Virus record (IMG/VR): IMGVR_UViG_3300045971_000163
Location: 40,140-104,139 of that record
Strand: one strand, 5' to 3'
Origin: a virus
DNA length: 64,000 nt
Shown here: one piece after another, positions 16,723 through 26,500 of the stretch
Layout: the number at the start of each line of letters is the position of its first letter
Numbering within the stretch: position 1 is the stretch's first letter
Position numbers and translations under genes: made by a program
The notes under the pieces: model-generated
Told to the model about the DNA's origin: nothing
Database searches by the model: none
Seen by the model: only the letters and a program-made list of their open reading frames with translations

Positions 16723-18669
16723 TTATGTATTTATCTTAACAATAGCATTAATTAACTTTTCTAATGCATTATCGTTCGTTTCCAACGCACGGCCAATCAC
16801 GTTAAATGCAGTTAATTCTGCCATTTCTGCTGCCCTTGCTACGCCGTTTCCAGCACTTACTAACCTGTCGCCTTTTTTCACTGTCCCAACCACCCTAACT
16901 GGCGCTTTACCAGCCAAAACTACTGCGGGATGCGTTTCGTTACTACCAGATTCCGCATTCATTAAATATGCTGGATTCGTAGATACAACACCAAAAATTT
17001 TCTCGCTGCTATCACGTAGTTCCATTGTAACTTCAGCAGTTCCGCCAATGGTCAACACCGTGCCAGGTACATACTCTGCGTCAGCCGCAAAGCGTTCTGC
17101 CAAGTCAGCGTAGTTTGCTGTTGACGCATTACCATTAAACGTCGTAGCATACACTGCATTGAACTTTAAACCACTGGAACCAATGTTGTATACATTGTTA
17201 AACCCTGCGGCTGGGATAATATTTCCAGTAATTGCTGTTAAGTTTACTGCTCCAGCACTAATTCCGTCAACATACCCTTTCGTAGCAATAGTAGTAGGTA
17301 CATCGCCTGTAACAGGGGTTATAGTAGTTGCTTTACCTGTGGTGCCATCAATGCTAATAACGTTGGTAGGCACACCACCAACTTTAACAGACAAGTACAT
17401 TGACTTCCCAGATACATCACTAACTAAATTTACTGCGTTTGAGTTGACATTAACTTTAAAGTCTGCTGATGCGCCAATAGAAATACCAGTATTAGTAGTA
17501 ATACTTGGGGCAACCGTAAACACTGCGTTAGCTGCGTTATCTAATCTAGCGTAGCTAGTTGCTAACACACCAGATAACCTAGAAGAGTCATACGCTAACC
17601 CTGTGAAATTTGTAGCATATATATTAGCAAATGATGCTGCTACAGAACCCAAATTGTATGATCCTGTGGTTTGCGGTAAAATAGTGCCAGTAATTTCGTT
17701 AGCACCATCTCGCATTAGCGCCGCGCTAGTTGAGCCAGAAGTAACACTATCAAGATACCCCTTAGTTACGATTGTAGCTGCTGGGTCCGACACTGTCGTA
17801 GTCTGTGCACTTGCTTTGCCTGTTGTGCCATCTAACCAGATAAGTTTAGTTGCTGTACCGCCTACTGTAGCGTACAATCCCAAATCACAGCCTGTAATAT
17901 TGCTAATTAATTGCGTATCTGTGTTGGAAGTTTTTACTGTGAAGTTACTGCTTGCACCAACAGTTAATCCATTGTTTGCAGTAATTGCCAACGCACCAGT
18001 CAACGTACCAGGTACGTCAGTACGCAAGTAGTTTGCTGCTATAATTCCACCCAATTTGGCAGCATTGTCCGTCAAACCATAGTAGCCTAAGCTGTTTTCT
18101 GACGACAAGTTAAAACCTGGGTTAATAATGCTGAAACCAGGGATTGTTGTGATAGTAAACGATGGGTCTTTGCTTAGGATAGCGACTACAGTGTTGAACA
18201 CTGTAAATTTAATAATAATGTGTGATTGTCCGCCGCCTGCTTCAAGGATGCTATCCGCAACCATACCAGTTTGCCCAGTGTTAGCACTGTTCATTGGGCC
18301 AATAATTTTCCATTCTGTGCCCGCATACGCTTTCAACTGTAAATTAACTGGGTCCCACCAAATATCACCAGCCATTGGGTTGGTTGGTTGCGTTGGAGTA
18401 GAGCCTGATACTGTTTTCCAGCCAGAGTTAGACCTGATACTAAGGCGTTTGTTTGTGGTATCCCACCATAATTGACCTTCAACTGCGGCGCGAGGTTCTG
18501 TACTATTAGCAAAGTTCTCTAAGATTTGAACAAAATTCTCGTTCAAAAACTTACCGTAGCCTGGGTAATTCTTGCCAATTAGGGTCAAACTTGACGCTGA
18601 TTCATCCACTTGCCCGTCTGGGACAGTAACCAGTGGTTGACCATTAGAAAGTGTTATATTGTATGCCAT
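16723..18669 (-). CDS. Tail fibre-like protein with WWD repeats (paralogue A)
   Basis: This 648-residue protein has an N-terminal domain of two WWD-type repeats (GQLWWDTTNKRL and GDIWWDPVNLQL, each followed by a GWK or EWK strand), shared with the proteins at 19652 and 21760. The middle is beta-rich with two similar blocks containing a G-TGKA segment, probable fibre shaft repeats. A C-terminal domain starts near ADLAERFAADAEY and includes VVGTVKKGDRLVSAGNGVA; it is also found in paralogue C. This C-terminal family is common in aquatic T4-like phages. GGAG lies about 11 nt before the ATG and a GATAAATA octamer at 18704-18711. Likely a host-contacting fibre. Confidence 0.75.
   Translation of the reverse strand: MAYNITLSNGQPLVTVPDGQVDESASSLTLIGKNYPGYGKFLNENFVQILENFANSTEPRAAVEGQLWWDTTNKRLSIRSNSGWKTVSGSTPTQPTNPMAGDIWWDPVNLQLKAYAGTEWKIIGPMNSANTGQTGMVADSILEAGGGQSHIIIKFTVFNTVVAILSKDPSFTITTIPGFSIINPGFNLSSENSLGYYGLTDNAAKLGGIIAANYLRTDVPGTLTGALAITANNGLTVGASSNFTVKTSNTDTQLISNITGCDLGLYATVGGTATKLIWLDGTTGKASAQTTTVSDPAATIVTKGYLDSVTSGSTSAALMRDGANEITGTILPQTTGSYNLGSVAASFANIYATNFTGLAYDSSRLSGVLATSYARLDNAANAVFTVAPSITTNTGISIGASADFKVNVNSNAVNLVSDVSGKSMYLSVKVGGVPTNVISIDGTTGKATTITPVTGDVPTTIATKGYVDGISAGAVNLTAITGNIIPAAGFNNVYNIGSSGLKFNAVYATTFNGNASTANYADLAERFAADAEYVPGTVLTIGGTAEVTMELRDSSEKIFGVVSTNPAYLMNAESGSNETHPAVVLAGKAPVRVVGTVKKGDRLVSAGNGVARAAEMAELTAFNVIGRALETNDNALEKLINAIVKINT
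16728..16735 (-). promoter_or_regulatory. T4-type late promoter octamer
   Basis: GATAAATA on the minus strand lies 23 nt before the ATG of the 289-residue tail protein, inside the last codons of the previous gene. Confidence 0.6.
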
Positions 18670-18703
18670 TTAGATCTAAACTCCAATTTGTGTATCTTAC
18701 TCT

Positions 18704-18711
18704 TATTTATC
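18704..18711 (-). promoter_or_regulatory. T4-type late promoter octamer
   Basis: GATAAATA on the minus strand lies 34 nt before the ATG of fibre paralogue A, in the short gap after the polyglycine adhesin-like gene. Confidence 0.6.
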
Positions 18712-18719
18712 CGCGGATA

Positions 18720-19649
18720 TTAACTTATTGTTCCTAAACGTGTGCCAACTGCATTCCAAGTAACTAAACCGTTACCAATAACTGCTGAGCCTGCTGCTCC
18801 ACCAGCATAATTAGCTCCAGGACCCCCGATCCTACTTACTAAAGGTGCCCCAGTGCCCGGAGCACCTGGTTGACCCAAATCTCCACCTTTACCGCCAATA
18901 CTGTACCAGCCAGAGTTATTACCCAACCCGCCCGTTGTTGCGGTTCCAGCTATTCCGTCTCCACCATAATTAGTAAATCGAGTTGCAAAAGTATTTGGCC
19001 CGTGTAATCCACCTGCTCCTGCAATAATGCCAGCACCGCCACCGCCTGGTGCGCCTGACAATTCCCAATATCCATTATCGCCACTGAGTGATGATCCTCC
19101 GCCACCACCACCACCTGCCATTGTCCCGTTATTTGTGACTGTTACAGCAACTGATGTTGAAAATGCTGCCCCACCTGGCTGCCCAGGCCCAGCACTCCAA
19201 GTATCAGTACCACTACTTTGTGCGTATGAAAACCATTGGTTTGCGCCGCCAATACCACCTTTTCCAACAATGTAGCCATTGTTAATTAAAGATACTCCGC
19301 CAGGAAAAGACCCAGCTATAAACAAAGCTGGAGTAGCCACAGTGTTACTCATAATGATAACCCCAACATTAATAGTAGCAGCCAATGGAGTAGCACTATT
19401 CCATCCAGCCGCTATCGCCATTGCTCGCAAATCTAAATTAGCTTGATTTGATGAAACTACGAGTACAAACTGATTTGCTGCTCCGTGAAACTGTGATAAC
19501 GACATGGTCCCTGATAATGGGACATTTGGGGCACCGGCACCAACAATTCCGCCATTACGATGGTACGCAGAAAAATTTACTGCACCAGATTTAGCAAATT
19601 CTGTTCGCAATGATGAGAAACTTAAAGTACCGGTGGTTGGTAGAGTCAT
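18720..19649 (-). CDS. Polyglycine adhesin-like tail protein
   Basis: The N-terminal part of this 309-residue protein resembles short tail-attachment segments (SFSSLRTEFAKSGAVNFSAYH, then SGTMSLSQFHGAANQF). From about residue 125 onward come several glycine-rich runs (GKGGIGG, GGGGGGG, PGGGGAG, GGDGIAG, GGKGGDLG, GGPGANYAGG) separated by short variable stretches. That layout is like the polyglycine-II receptor-binding adhesins of T-even-like phages (gp38 type), where the loops between glycine motifs read the receptor. Sequence identity to gp38 is not claimed. It lies between two WWD fibre paralogues and would cap a fibre tip. No strong RBS, so probable coupling to the previous gene. Confidence 0.6.
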   Translation of the reverse strand: MTLPTTGTLSFSSLRTEFAKSGAVNFSAYHRNGGIVGAGAPNVPLSGTMSLSQFHGAANQFVLVVSSNQANLDLRAMAIAAGWNSATPLAATINVGVIIMSNTVATPALFIAGSFPGGVSLINNGYIVGKGGIGGANQWFSYAQSSGTDTWSAGPGQPGGAAFSTSVAVTVTNNGTMAGGGGGGGSSLSGDNGYWELSGAPGGGGAGIIAGAGGLHGPNTFATRFTNYGGDGIAGTATTGGLGNNSGWYSIGGKGGDLGQPGAPGTGAPLVSRIGGPGANYAGGAAGSAVIGNGLVTWNAVGTRLGTIS

Positions 19650-19651
19650 AA

Positions 19652-21748
19652 TTAAACAGATCCCGCGCCAAATAGTGCTGTAATGTCACCCGCCACAGTA
19701 AAATTACCGGTTGAGTCTAACCTAGCTTTATTTGCCCCACCAAATGCAAAATATAGTGAAGAGCCTGAGGCTATGATGGACCATGAGCCAGACTGCAATT
19801 GTGATGCAATACCTGACGTTGGACCTGCTGGCCCTGTGGCACCTTGAGGTCCAGTGGCACCTGGAGTACCTGCTGGCCCTTGAGGTCCAGTGGCACCTTG
19901 AGGTCCAGTGGCACCTGGAGTACCTGCTGGCCCTTGAAGTCCAGTTGGGCCGATGACTCCAGTGGAAGGACCTGCTGGTCCCATTGGGCCCGTTGGGCCC
20001 ATTGGTCCGACTACCCCAGTCACTGGACCTTCTGGCCCTGTGGCACCTTGAGGTCCTTGTGGGCCAGTGGCACCTTGAAGTCCGCGTGGCCCAGTGGCAC
20101 CTTGGGGGCCTACTAGGCCTTGGGGGCCTGGGGTTAGCGACATAGTGTTTATTTTATCAACAACAAATGCTGTCGTTGCAACAGTAGTACCGGAACTCGT
20201 AGCCGGTGGAGTAGGTGCAGTTACAGTTCCGGTAAATGTTGGATTGGCTAGCGGTGCTTTAAGTGCTAGTTCAGTATTGGTTGTGTTTGCTACTACTGCA
20301 ACTGAATTAGATATCGCAGTAGCCACAAAATTAGTAGTAGCTAATTTGTCTGAGTTATCTGATGCTACTGGAGTTGGTGCAACTGGAACTCCAACAAAAA
20401 TTGGCGAGTCCAATGGTGCCTTAGTTGCAAGGGCTGCGGTATTATTAGATGCAAAATTTGTAGCGTTCCCAAGTGATGTTGCTATAGCCCCTAGTGTTTG
20501 TAATGATGATGGTGCAGTACCTTTCAATGCTGCTATAGCGATGTCAGTATACACATTTGCGCTAGATGTGCTACTATCTATGCTGTTAGTAACAAACAAC
20601 TTATTCGCAACATCTGTATTAGCAGTTGGCGCCACCGTAACTGTTGCATTTGTAAACGAGCCAGATGTTGCAGAAACATTATCTCCCATGAACAATGAAG
20701 CGTGAATATTAGCAAACCGCATACCAACAGAACCCAAACTACGGGTATTGGTAGTATTTGGTAATAAGTCTGCTTTAATGCTTACACTACCATCATCTTT
20801 AATAAAGTTTAAAGCTCGTGTTGTCAACGTAGAATCTACATAAGCCTTATTTGCAACACCATCATTAGAGTCTGGTTGCAACGGAACAAATACTTTGCCC
20901 GTGATGCCCTCAACACGCAAAGCTGTACGTGTAAGACCGCCAGTATTAGTATGAATAACTATGTCTTGGTCTTGTACATTGCTGTTTAGTGTTACTTCAT
21001 TACCACTAGTACCAATAGTAAAATTATTGTTAGTGCCAACAGTTAACCCAGTGTTACTCGCTACTGTCAGTGAAGCATTAGTGGTACTTGGGATATCAGA
21101 GCGTAAAAAGTTTGCTGCTGCAACATTACCTAAGTTTAACGCATTATTTGCGTTACCGTAGTATTGTGCTGAATAAGAGGATAAATTAATACCTGGATTT
21201 ATCGTAGTAAACCCACCAATGTTATTTGTTGTAAACTGCGAATCCTTACTAATAATAGCAATAATGGACCCAGCAACATAAAGTTTAACTATTTCGTGAT
21301 TTGCCCCATATATATCGGTCACAGTTGCAGCAATCGCTCCGCCAATGCCGTTTGTGGCTTTATATGCTGGTCCAACTGTAGTCCAAGCCGCGCCATCGTA
21401 TACGTTAAGTTGCTTACCTGTAGTATCCCACCAAAAGTCACCCTCGACATTCACTGATGGCGCTGTATTGCGCGGCCCTGATCCACTTATTACTTTCCAA
21501 TCAATTCCATTGCGGACTTTCATTGCTTTAGCAACAGAATCCCACCATAATTGACCCTGTAATGGATTAATAGGCGGGGTTGTATTTGCAAAGTTTTCCA
21601 AAATCTTAACCATGTTTTGGTTTTGCAATGGGCCATAACCTGCAAAGTTTTTACCAAACAGTGTTAAGCTTGTATATGATGAATCTTGGCTACCATCATT
21701 AATAGTAACTAGAGGTAAACCATTAGATAATTTTATATTGTATGACAT
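19652..21748 (-). CDS. Tail fibre-like protein with WWD and collagen-like repeats (paralogue B)
   Basis: In this 698-residue protein the N-terminal domain has two WWD repeats ([24 protein letters not shown]) like paralogues A and C. The middle is a beta-rich shaft with recurring T-APTP and ATTAFV type segments. Residues about 536-646 are a collagen-like G-x-y stretch ([10 protein letters not shown] type), coded by visibly repetitive DNA at 19810-20140. A short C-terminal globular tail follows ([18 protein letters not shown]). Phage collagen-like repeats form trimeric rods. AGGAAAT lies just before the ATG. Slippage or recombination in the collagen stretch could vary rod length. Confidence 0.78.
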   Translation of the reverse strand: MSYNIKLSNGLPLVTINDGSQDSSYTSLTLFGKNFAGYGPLQNQNMVKILENFANTTPPINPLQGQLWWDSVAKAMKVRNGIDWKVISGSGPRNTAPSVNVEGDFWWDTTGKQLNVYDGAAWTTVGPAYKATNGIGGAIAATVTDIYGANHEIVKLYVAGSIIAIISKDSQFTTNNIGGFTTINPGINLSSYSAQYYGNANNALNLGNVAAANFLRSDIPSTTNASLTVASNTGLTVGTNNNFTIGTSGNEVTLNSNVQDQDIVIHTNTGGLTRTALRVEGITGKVFVPLQPDSNDGVANKAYVDSTLTTRALNFIKDDGSVSIKADLLPNTTNTRSLGSVGMRFANIHASLFMGDNVSATSGSFTNATVTVAPTANTDVANKLFVTNSIDSSTSSANVYTDIAIAALKGTAPSSLQTLGAIATSLGNATNFASNNTAALATKAPLDSPIFVGVPVAPTPVASDNSDKLATTNFVATAISNSVAVVANTTNTELALKAPLANPTFTGTVTAPTPPATSSGTTVATTAFVVDKINTMSLTPGPQGLVGPQGATGPRGLQGATGPQGPQGATGPEGPVTGVVGPMGPTGPMGPAGPSTGVIGPTGLQGPAGTPGATGPQGATGPQGPAGTPGATGPQGATGPAGPTSGIASQLQSGSWSIIASGSSLYFAFGGANKARLDSTGNFTVAGDITALFGAGSV
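19810..20140 (-). repeat. Collagen-like coding repeat
   Basis: Short near-identical G/C-rich units encode Gly-x-y triplets, largely [10 protein letters not shown] and GPTGPMGP variants. It lies inside fibre paralogue B. Confidence 0.85.
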
Positions 21749-21759
21749 CTTTTTATTTC

Positions 21760-22743
21760 CTAAAATCGGCCAACTGCAATAGACACTAATCGTACACCTG
21801 AAGTTGAACTATCTTCCAAACTCTTTCCTATTACACAACCAGGGACCCATTGGCTTGCGTTGGTTAATGCGGTTGCTACCCCTGCTATTGTGGACTGTAC
21901 TAACAAATCACCCTTATTAACTACCCCAGTTACTTTGCATCGTGTCTTTCCTAGCGTTGTTACTGGTACAAAAAATACAGTACCTGCTGACGTATACGCA
22001 ATATTTTCTGTGATAACCCCAGCAATTTTTGTGTTTAAGTACAAATTACTAGTAGTTACTTCGTATGCACCTCCAAATACTACTACGCTACCTGCTTCGT
22101 ATGCTGCATCAGCGTTGTATGTTTCTGATAGTTTTTCGGATGCAGTAGCAGTTCCATTAAATTTTAATGTGCTTGCCAGTGTAATACCAGGCAGTAGTTT
22201 AGAAAATCCTGACACGTTATCTGATATTTCAAACGCTGCACCAGTATTAATAATAGCTGCATTGTGCCCATCAACTTTTATAAGTGCTACATTATGGTTA
22301 GTTCCACCAGCATCGCTTAATAATACTGGGTCCATACCGTAATAGTTTTGCCCCTTCCTGTATGATGGGCCAACTAGTAACCACTCTGCTCCCGTATAAA
22401 CCATAAGCTGGTGTGTGTCTGTGTTCCACCATTGATCCCCGTCAATGGGGTTAATAGGGGTAAGGTGGCCAACTGCTGAACTAGAGCATGGTTTGAACCT
22501 ATTGCCGTCAAAAAAGTTTAATACTTTACCGTCTGAATCCCACCATAACTGTCCAGCTATAGGATTCAGTGGCGGTGTTATATTTGCGCTATTTTCTAGT
22601 AAGGAAACAAAATTGTTGGCTATTAGTTGTCCATAGTTATTAAAGTTTTGGCCAACCAATGAAATACCTAGCGAATTGTTAACAGTGCCTTCGTTAACGA
22701 TTGCGTATATTTTACCATCAGTATGTGAAACGTTGTATGCCAT
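21760..22743 (-). CDS. Tail fibre-like protein with WWD repeats (paralogue C)
   Basis: This 327-residue protein is the shortest of the three paralogues. It has the two N-terminal WWD repeats ([24 protein letters not shown]) and almost directly the C-terminal domain found in paralogue A ([16 protein letters not shown], then [14 protein letters not shown]). It therefore lacks the long shaft and may be the ancestral or base form, or a connector subunit. GGATAAAG precedes the ATG. Co-transcribed with paralogue B and the 204-residue structural gene. Confidence 0.72.
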   Translation of the reverse strand: MAYNVSHTDGKIYAIVNEGTVNNSLGISLVGQNFNNYGQLIANNFVSLLENSANITPPLNPIAGQLWWDSDGKVLNFFDGNRFKPCSSSAVGHLTPINPIDGDQWWNTDTHQLMVYTGAEWLLVGPSYRKGQNYYGMDPVLLSDAGGTNHNVALIKVDGHNAAIINTGAAFEISDNVSGFSKLLPGITLASTLKFNGTATASEKLSETYNADAAYEAGSVVVFGGAYEVTTSNLYLNTKIAGVITENIAYTSAGTVFFVPVTTLGKTRCKVTGVVNKGDLLVQSTIAGVATALTNASQWVPGCVIGKSLEDSSTSGVRLVSIAVGRF

Positions 22744-22748
22744 GTTCT

Positions 22749-23363
22749 TTATCCAATAAAGTTCAAGTTAGTCAACGTGCTAATACGTATAGTGTAATCA
22801 ATTTGGATCAATCGATTTAGTGATTTTTGCACTGGGTGGAATATAACATGAGTAAGTAACTTGCCTTGACCAGCTGCATTTTGTTTAAATCCTTTGAGTC
22901 CAAGCTCGTCAAAAACGTATGAGCCAGATAAATTCTGGCTATTGTCAAATGCTGCTTGGTCGTTAGGCTCGCCGTAATCTAGTAAACAAGAAACCAAAAT
23001 ATCAGAATAGTTCTTGCCGACTATAGGGCGAACTTCCATCTTGTTTCGCAAACTATCTGGATTAAGCAAATTGTTATCGTCTACAATTTTGTAGTATGTT
23101 GGGCTGTATAAATCAGCGTTCACACCTTCAGAATTTGGTGGCAAATACGCAATAACGCCTGTTGGATCAATGCTTGTTCCACCGTTGCCAAAATGCATTT
23201 CTGATATGAAACTATGCCCTTTATTAGATAAACTGTAAGCTAATGCTTCTGAAAAATTTTCAAAATGTATGGCATTATCCTTATCCACAAAAACCTCTTT
23301 GGTCTCTGGATTCCAAATCTTAATGTGTCCTTTAACCCCAAGTGTAAAATTCATTTCATTCAT
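22749..23363 (-). CDS. Putative virion structural protein
   Basis: This 204-residue protein begins MNEMNFTLGVKGHIKIWNPE. It contains HFGNGGTSIDPTG and a C-terminal HVIFHPVQKSLNRLIQIDYTI. I recall similar proteins near baseplate and fibre genes of T4-like cyanophages, without known function. AAGGAAGAG lies 8 nt upstream. The ATG shares one base with the TAA of the small gene before it (TAATG), so the two are coupled. Probably part of the baseplate-fibre attachment. Confidence 0.6.
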   Translation of the reverse strand: MNEMNFTLGVKGHIKIWNPETKEVFVDKDNAIHFENFSEALAYSLSNKGHSFISEMHFGNGGTSIDPTGVIAYLPPNSEGVNADLYSPTYYKIVDDNNLLNPDSLRNKMEVRPIVGKNYSDILVSCLLDYGEPNDQAAFDNSQNLSGSYVFDELGLKGFKQNAAGQGKLLTHVIFHPVQKSLNRLIQIDYTIRISTLTNLNFIG

Positions 23364-23536
23364 TATGCTCTTCCTTCGACTAAGGTTTCACCAGTGTTTT
23401 TATCAAAAATCTTAAATTTTGCGTCAATGCTAATACCTGACACATCGTCTGGTGCTTTTTTAGGCAGAGTTTCTGACAGAAATTGCTTGCCGTTCTCAAC
23501 TTTTACAGTATCAGTTAATATGCGTTTTTCGTTCAT
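23363..23536 (-). CDS. Small protein of 57 residues
   Basis: The frame reads MNEKRILTDTVKVENGKQFL and ends FDKNTGETLVEGRA before TAA, filling the gap between the giant protein gene and the 204-residue gene with no spare space. The stop overlaps the next ATG as TAATG. It is charged and probably a small beta protein; the family is not recognised. A GATAAATA octamer lies only 5 nt before the ATG, which would give a nearly leaderless message if this promoter drives it, and there is no clear Shine-Dalgarno. Its position suggests a minor virion or assembly protein. Confidence 0.6.
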   Translation of the reverse strand: MNEKRILTDTVKVENGKQFLSETLPKKAPDDVSGISIDAKFKIFDKNTGETLVEGRA

Positions 23537-23541
23537 ACAGT

Positions 23542-23549
23542 TATTTATC
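23542..23549 (-). promoter_or_regulatory. T4-type late promoter octamer
   Basis: GATAAATA on the minus strand lies just after the giant gene and 5 nt before the ATG of the 57-residue gene. It could mainly serve the 204-residue gene downstream. Confidence 0.5.
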
Positions 23550-23556
23550 TATTATT

Positions 23557-26500
23557 TCAGCCTATAATATAGGAATCAAACGGGTCTATGTCGTATGGGT
23601 GTACTGGAGTACCATATTCTCCAAATCCATCGTCGTCAAACCTTGTATTGTTTGCGTTCGGATCAATTCTACCACCCAAATCACCAGGAGCAGACGGCAA
23701 GAACGACCTTCCAGCATGTAAGAATCTTGCTTGAATTGTCCCGCTATCAAATAAACCAACCCCGTCCACAATACGGTCTGTAGTAGCGTATGGAACAGCG
23801 ATAACGTTGTCAGCGTTTGGCACTGAGTCGTTTAACCAAGTCCGTTGTGGGACCGCAGTATCACCTGGAATTGTTTGATATTCTGAGGCGTCAACTACGC
23901 GAGATCCAATGTCGTGAACCGCTGCGACTCCAGTGCCGTTAGTTCCGCGGCGTAAGTTAAGGAGCAGGTTATTACTACGATCAATGCCGTAATACACAAT
24001 ACGCTCTCCGTTAATATACACTACACCAGGGCGTAAAAGCGATGGATTTGGCGTTGGTAAACCGCTAGTGTCTGCTACTGCTATTTGCCCAGGTGCCTTC
24101 ACCACGCTAACCAGTGCTGATGTGTTGCCCGTTTGCTTACGTGCAAACAGTAATGCGTCTGCTTCGTTTAGTGCCCTAACTACCTTACTGCCAGTATCAA
24201 ACGTTACAATCCATGAGTCCTGTGAATACAGTGGCGCTACTAGAGTTGTGGTGCTTGCTGCACTGATACGCTTGAACTCCCAATCTGGTGCTGATGTAAA
24301 TACTTCAGTCATTACTGTTGTAAAGTTACCTGGAGATACTTCAGTAGTTCTAGCCATTGGGTGAATCACTGTATTGATGTCGCGGCTGCGTAGTGTTAGT
24401 GTATTTGCAACGTAATCAACCCCGTAGAACAAGAATTTTTCACCTTCAATAAACACTGGGAGTGGATTCACTTGATCGTATGTTTTGTAAACTGGTTGCG
24501 GCGGCACAGATGCATCGAAATGGCTAAATGTTGGATCACTGAACATTGACACATCTGTGAGCTGTATTGTTAAATCTGCTGGTAACAAGTCAGCAGCTAG
24601 TGTTGTGGCATAGTTAGCCACATACTTCATAGGTTTTACTATTCTGTAACCAATGACTTGCGTTGTGCTCATATCAGCTGGCAACGTAAACACCTGCATG
24701 TCTAATGTGTCAAGCATCAAGCCTGGCACATATTCTTCAGGTGCGTGGCTGTTGTATTTGTCAATGAAGTAGCTGTTACCTAACTCTATTGAGCCGTCAG
24801 CGTCAGGGACATTAAAGAAGCTTTCAATGATTGTTTTTTCTTCGTCTGTGTCAAGGAATGTGGCGCCCACTACTTGGTCAGCAGTGTAACCGCCGCCCGT
24901 AAACAGTCGTGCATAGTCTTTTGGTGGCATACCTGGCACTGGATTGTAAAACTGGTCTACACGGTTAGCTGCGTTGCTATAACTATTTGCTGCGTCTATA
25001 GTATCAGGCACATAACTAATACGGTCAAACGTAAGTGTTGAGTCAAACGAGCGTATCGTATTGTTACGCATCATTACGTAGCCTTTAGCTGTTTGCTCAC
25101 CAGCAGCATCAATGCCGTCACCCAATATTTGTAGCTCTGGTGTTGATGTATAGCCTGAGCCTGGATTTATAACATTGATTTTAACGATAGCACCCGTATA
25201 GAAATCAATAACTGCTTCAAGCACTGCCCCAGATCCGCCACCGCCTACTGCCAACACTGTTGGTGGAAGTGAGTAGCCGTAGCCTTGGCTTGACATTTTT
25301 ACTGACTCAATAGAGTATGTATAGTTTGCTTTCCAGTCCGCATATTTTGTGTCGCTAGCAAGTAACAGGTCGTCTCTTGCATGTTCGCCAGACGGTGAGC
25401 GCCAAACGTTCAAGTCCGTGTCAAAGTATGCTGGCAAGTCAAAGTCAGTTGGCGTTACGTTTGCGGTTGTTGCTGCTTCATACTCTACAATATACTCACG
25501 TATCTTGGTTCTGTAAGGCTTAACTTCCTTAATGTATTCTTCGTAGAATGTTTGGTTGTCCCTAATATAACTTGGGAACTGCTCAAGTTTACGTAGTTTG
25601 TGCAACACAGAGATAAAGCTGGTTTTAAATGCCCAGTCAACCATACGTTGCTCAGATAGTATGTAGTTGAGCATTATAAAGAACAAGTTATTGAACTCAC
25701 CCTCTAGCGCACCCGTAAACAAGTCGTTTTTGACTGCGTTGAAAATATTGCGTATTTCAATAGTAGGGTTTAAATCAAATCTTACTTCGTCAAAGTTTGC
25801 ATTATCAAAGCCAATGTCACTGCTTTCGTGAGCCCAAAACGAGTTGGATATTTGTATAGTGCCGTCTTGTAATCCTACTAGCGTATGAGTTAAATCAGCC
25901 TCTATGCGATAAAACGCAAACTTCCCTTTGCCATTATCCTTAACAAACACCACATTGCTGTATGCTAGTTTTGTTAGTTTGGAAATGTCTTTAAACGTTG
26001 GTACGGTATATGTTGGTTTAACTGTAAAATCAAACGCACTATCATACCAGTCGTCAAACTCCCAGTAATCTGTCGTAGCATAACTTTGTGTTCTAAATAT
26101 AGTGTAAGTAAAATCTGCTTGAACTATGTATATAGCCCATTGATTATTATAACCATTATCAGACTTAACTAATACCTTACCATCAACTGGTAATGCATGT
26201 GGATTTAAATACGATAGTTCTTCAATTGTGTTAACTTCAGCAATATACATATATTCTGTTGGAATATTTTCAACCAAGTATAAAGTATCTAAGTTAAACT
26301 CAGATGCTGCTGGTTGTTTTTTTAATACTGAGTTTACATAGCCAGCAAACACACGCAATGCTTTCTGACGATTAACAATCATCGTTTGTTTTGGACGTAT
26401 GGCAACGCCATAACGTTCTGCAGGTGTTAGTTTATTGTCTGGGACTAAGTTGCCCATCATGTCAGTGCCTGCTAAACTGTCTATTAACTTAGCAACTATT

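Noticed and set aside
20094-20705. Plus-strand frame of 203 codons opposite fibre paralogue B, and similar frames opposite other tail genes
   Set aside because: The plus-strand translation is a shadow of Ala/Thr/Val-rich fibre codons, with no RBS and no motif.
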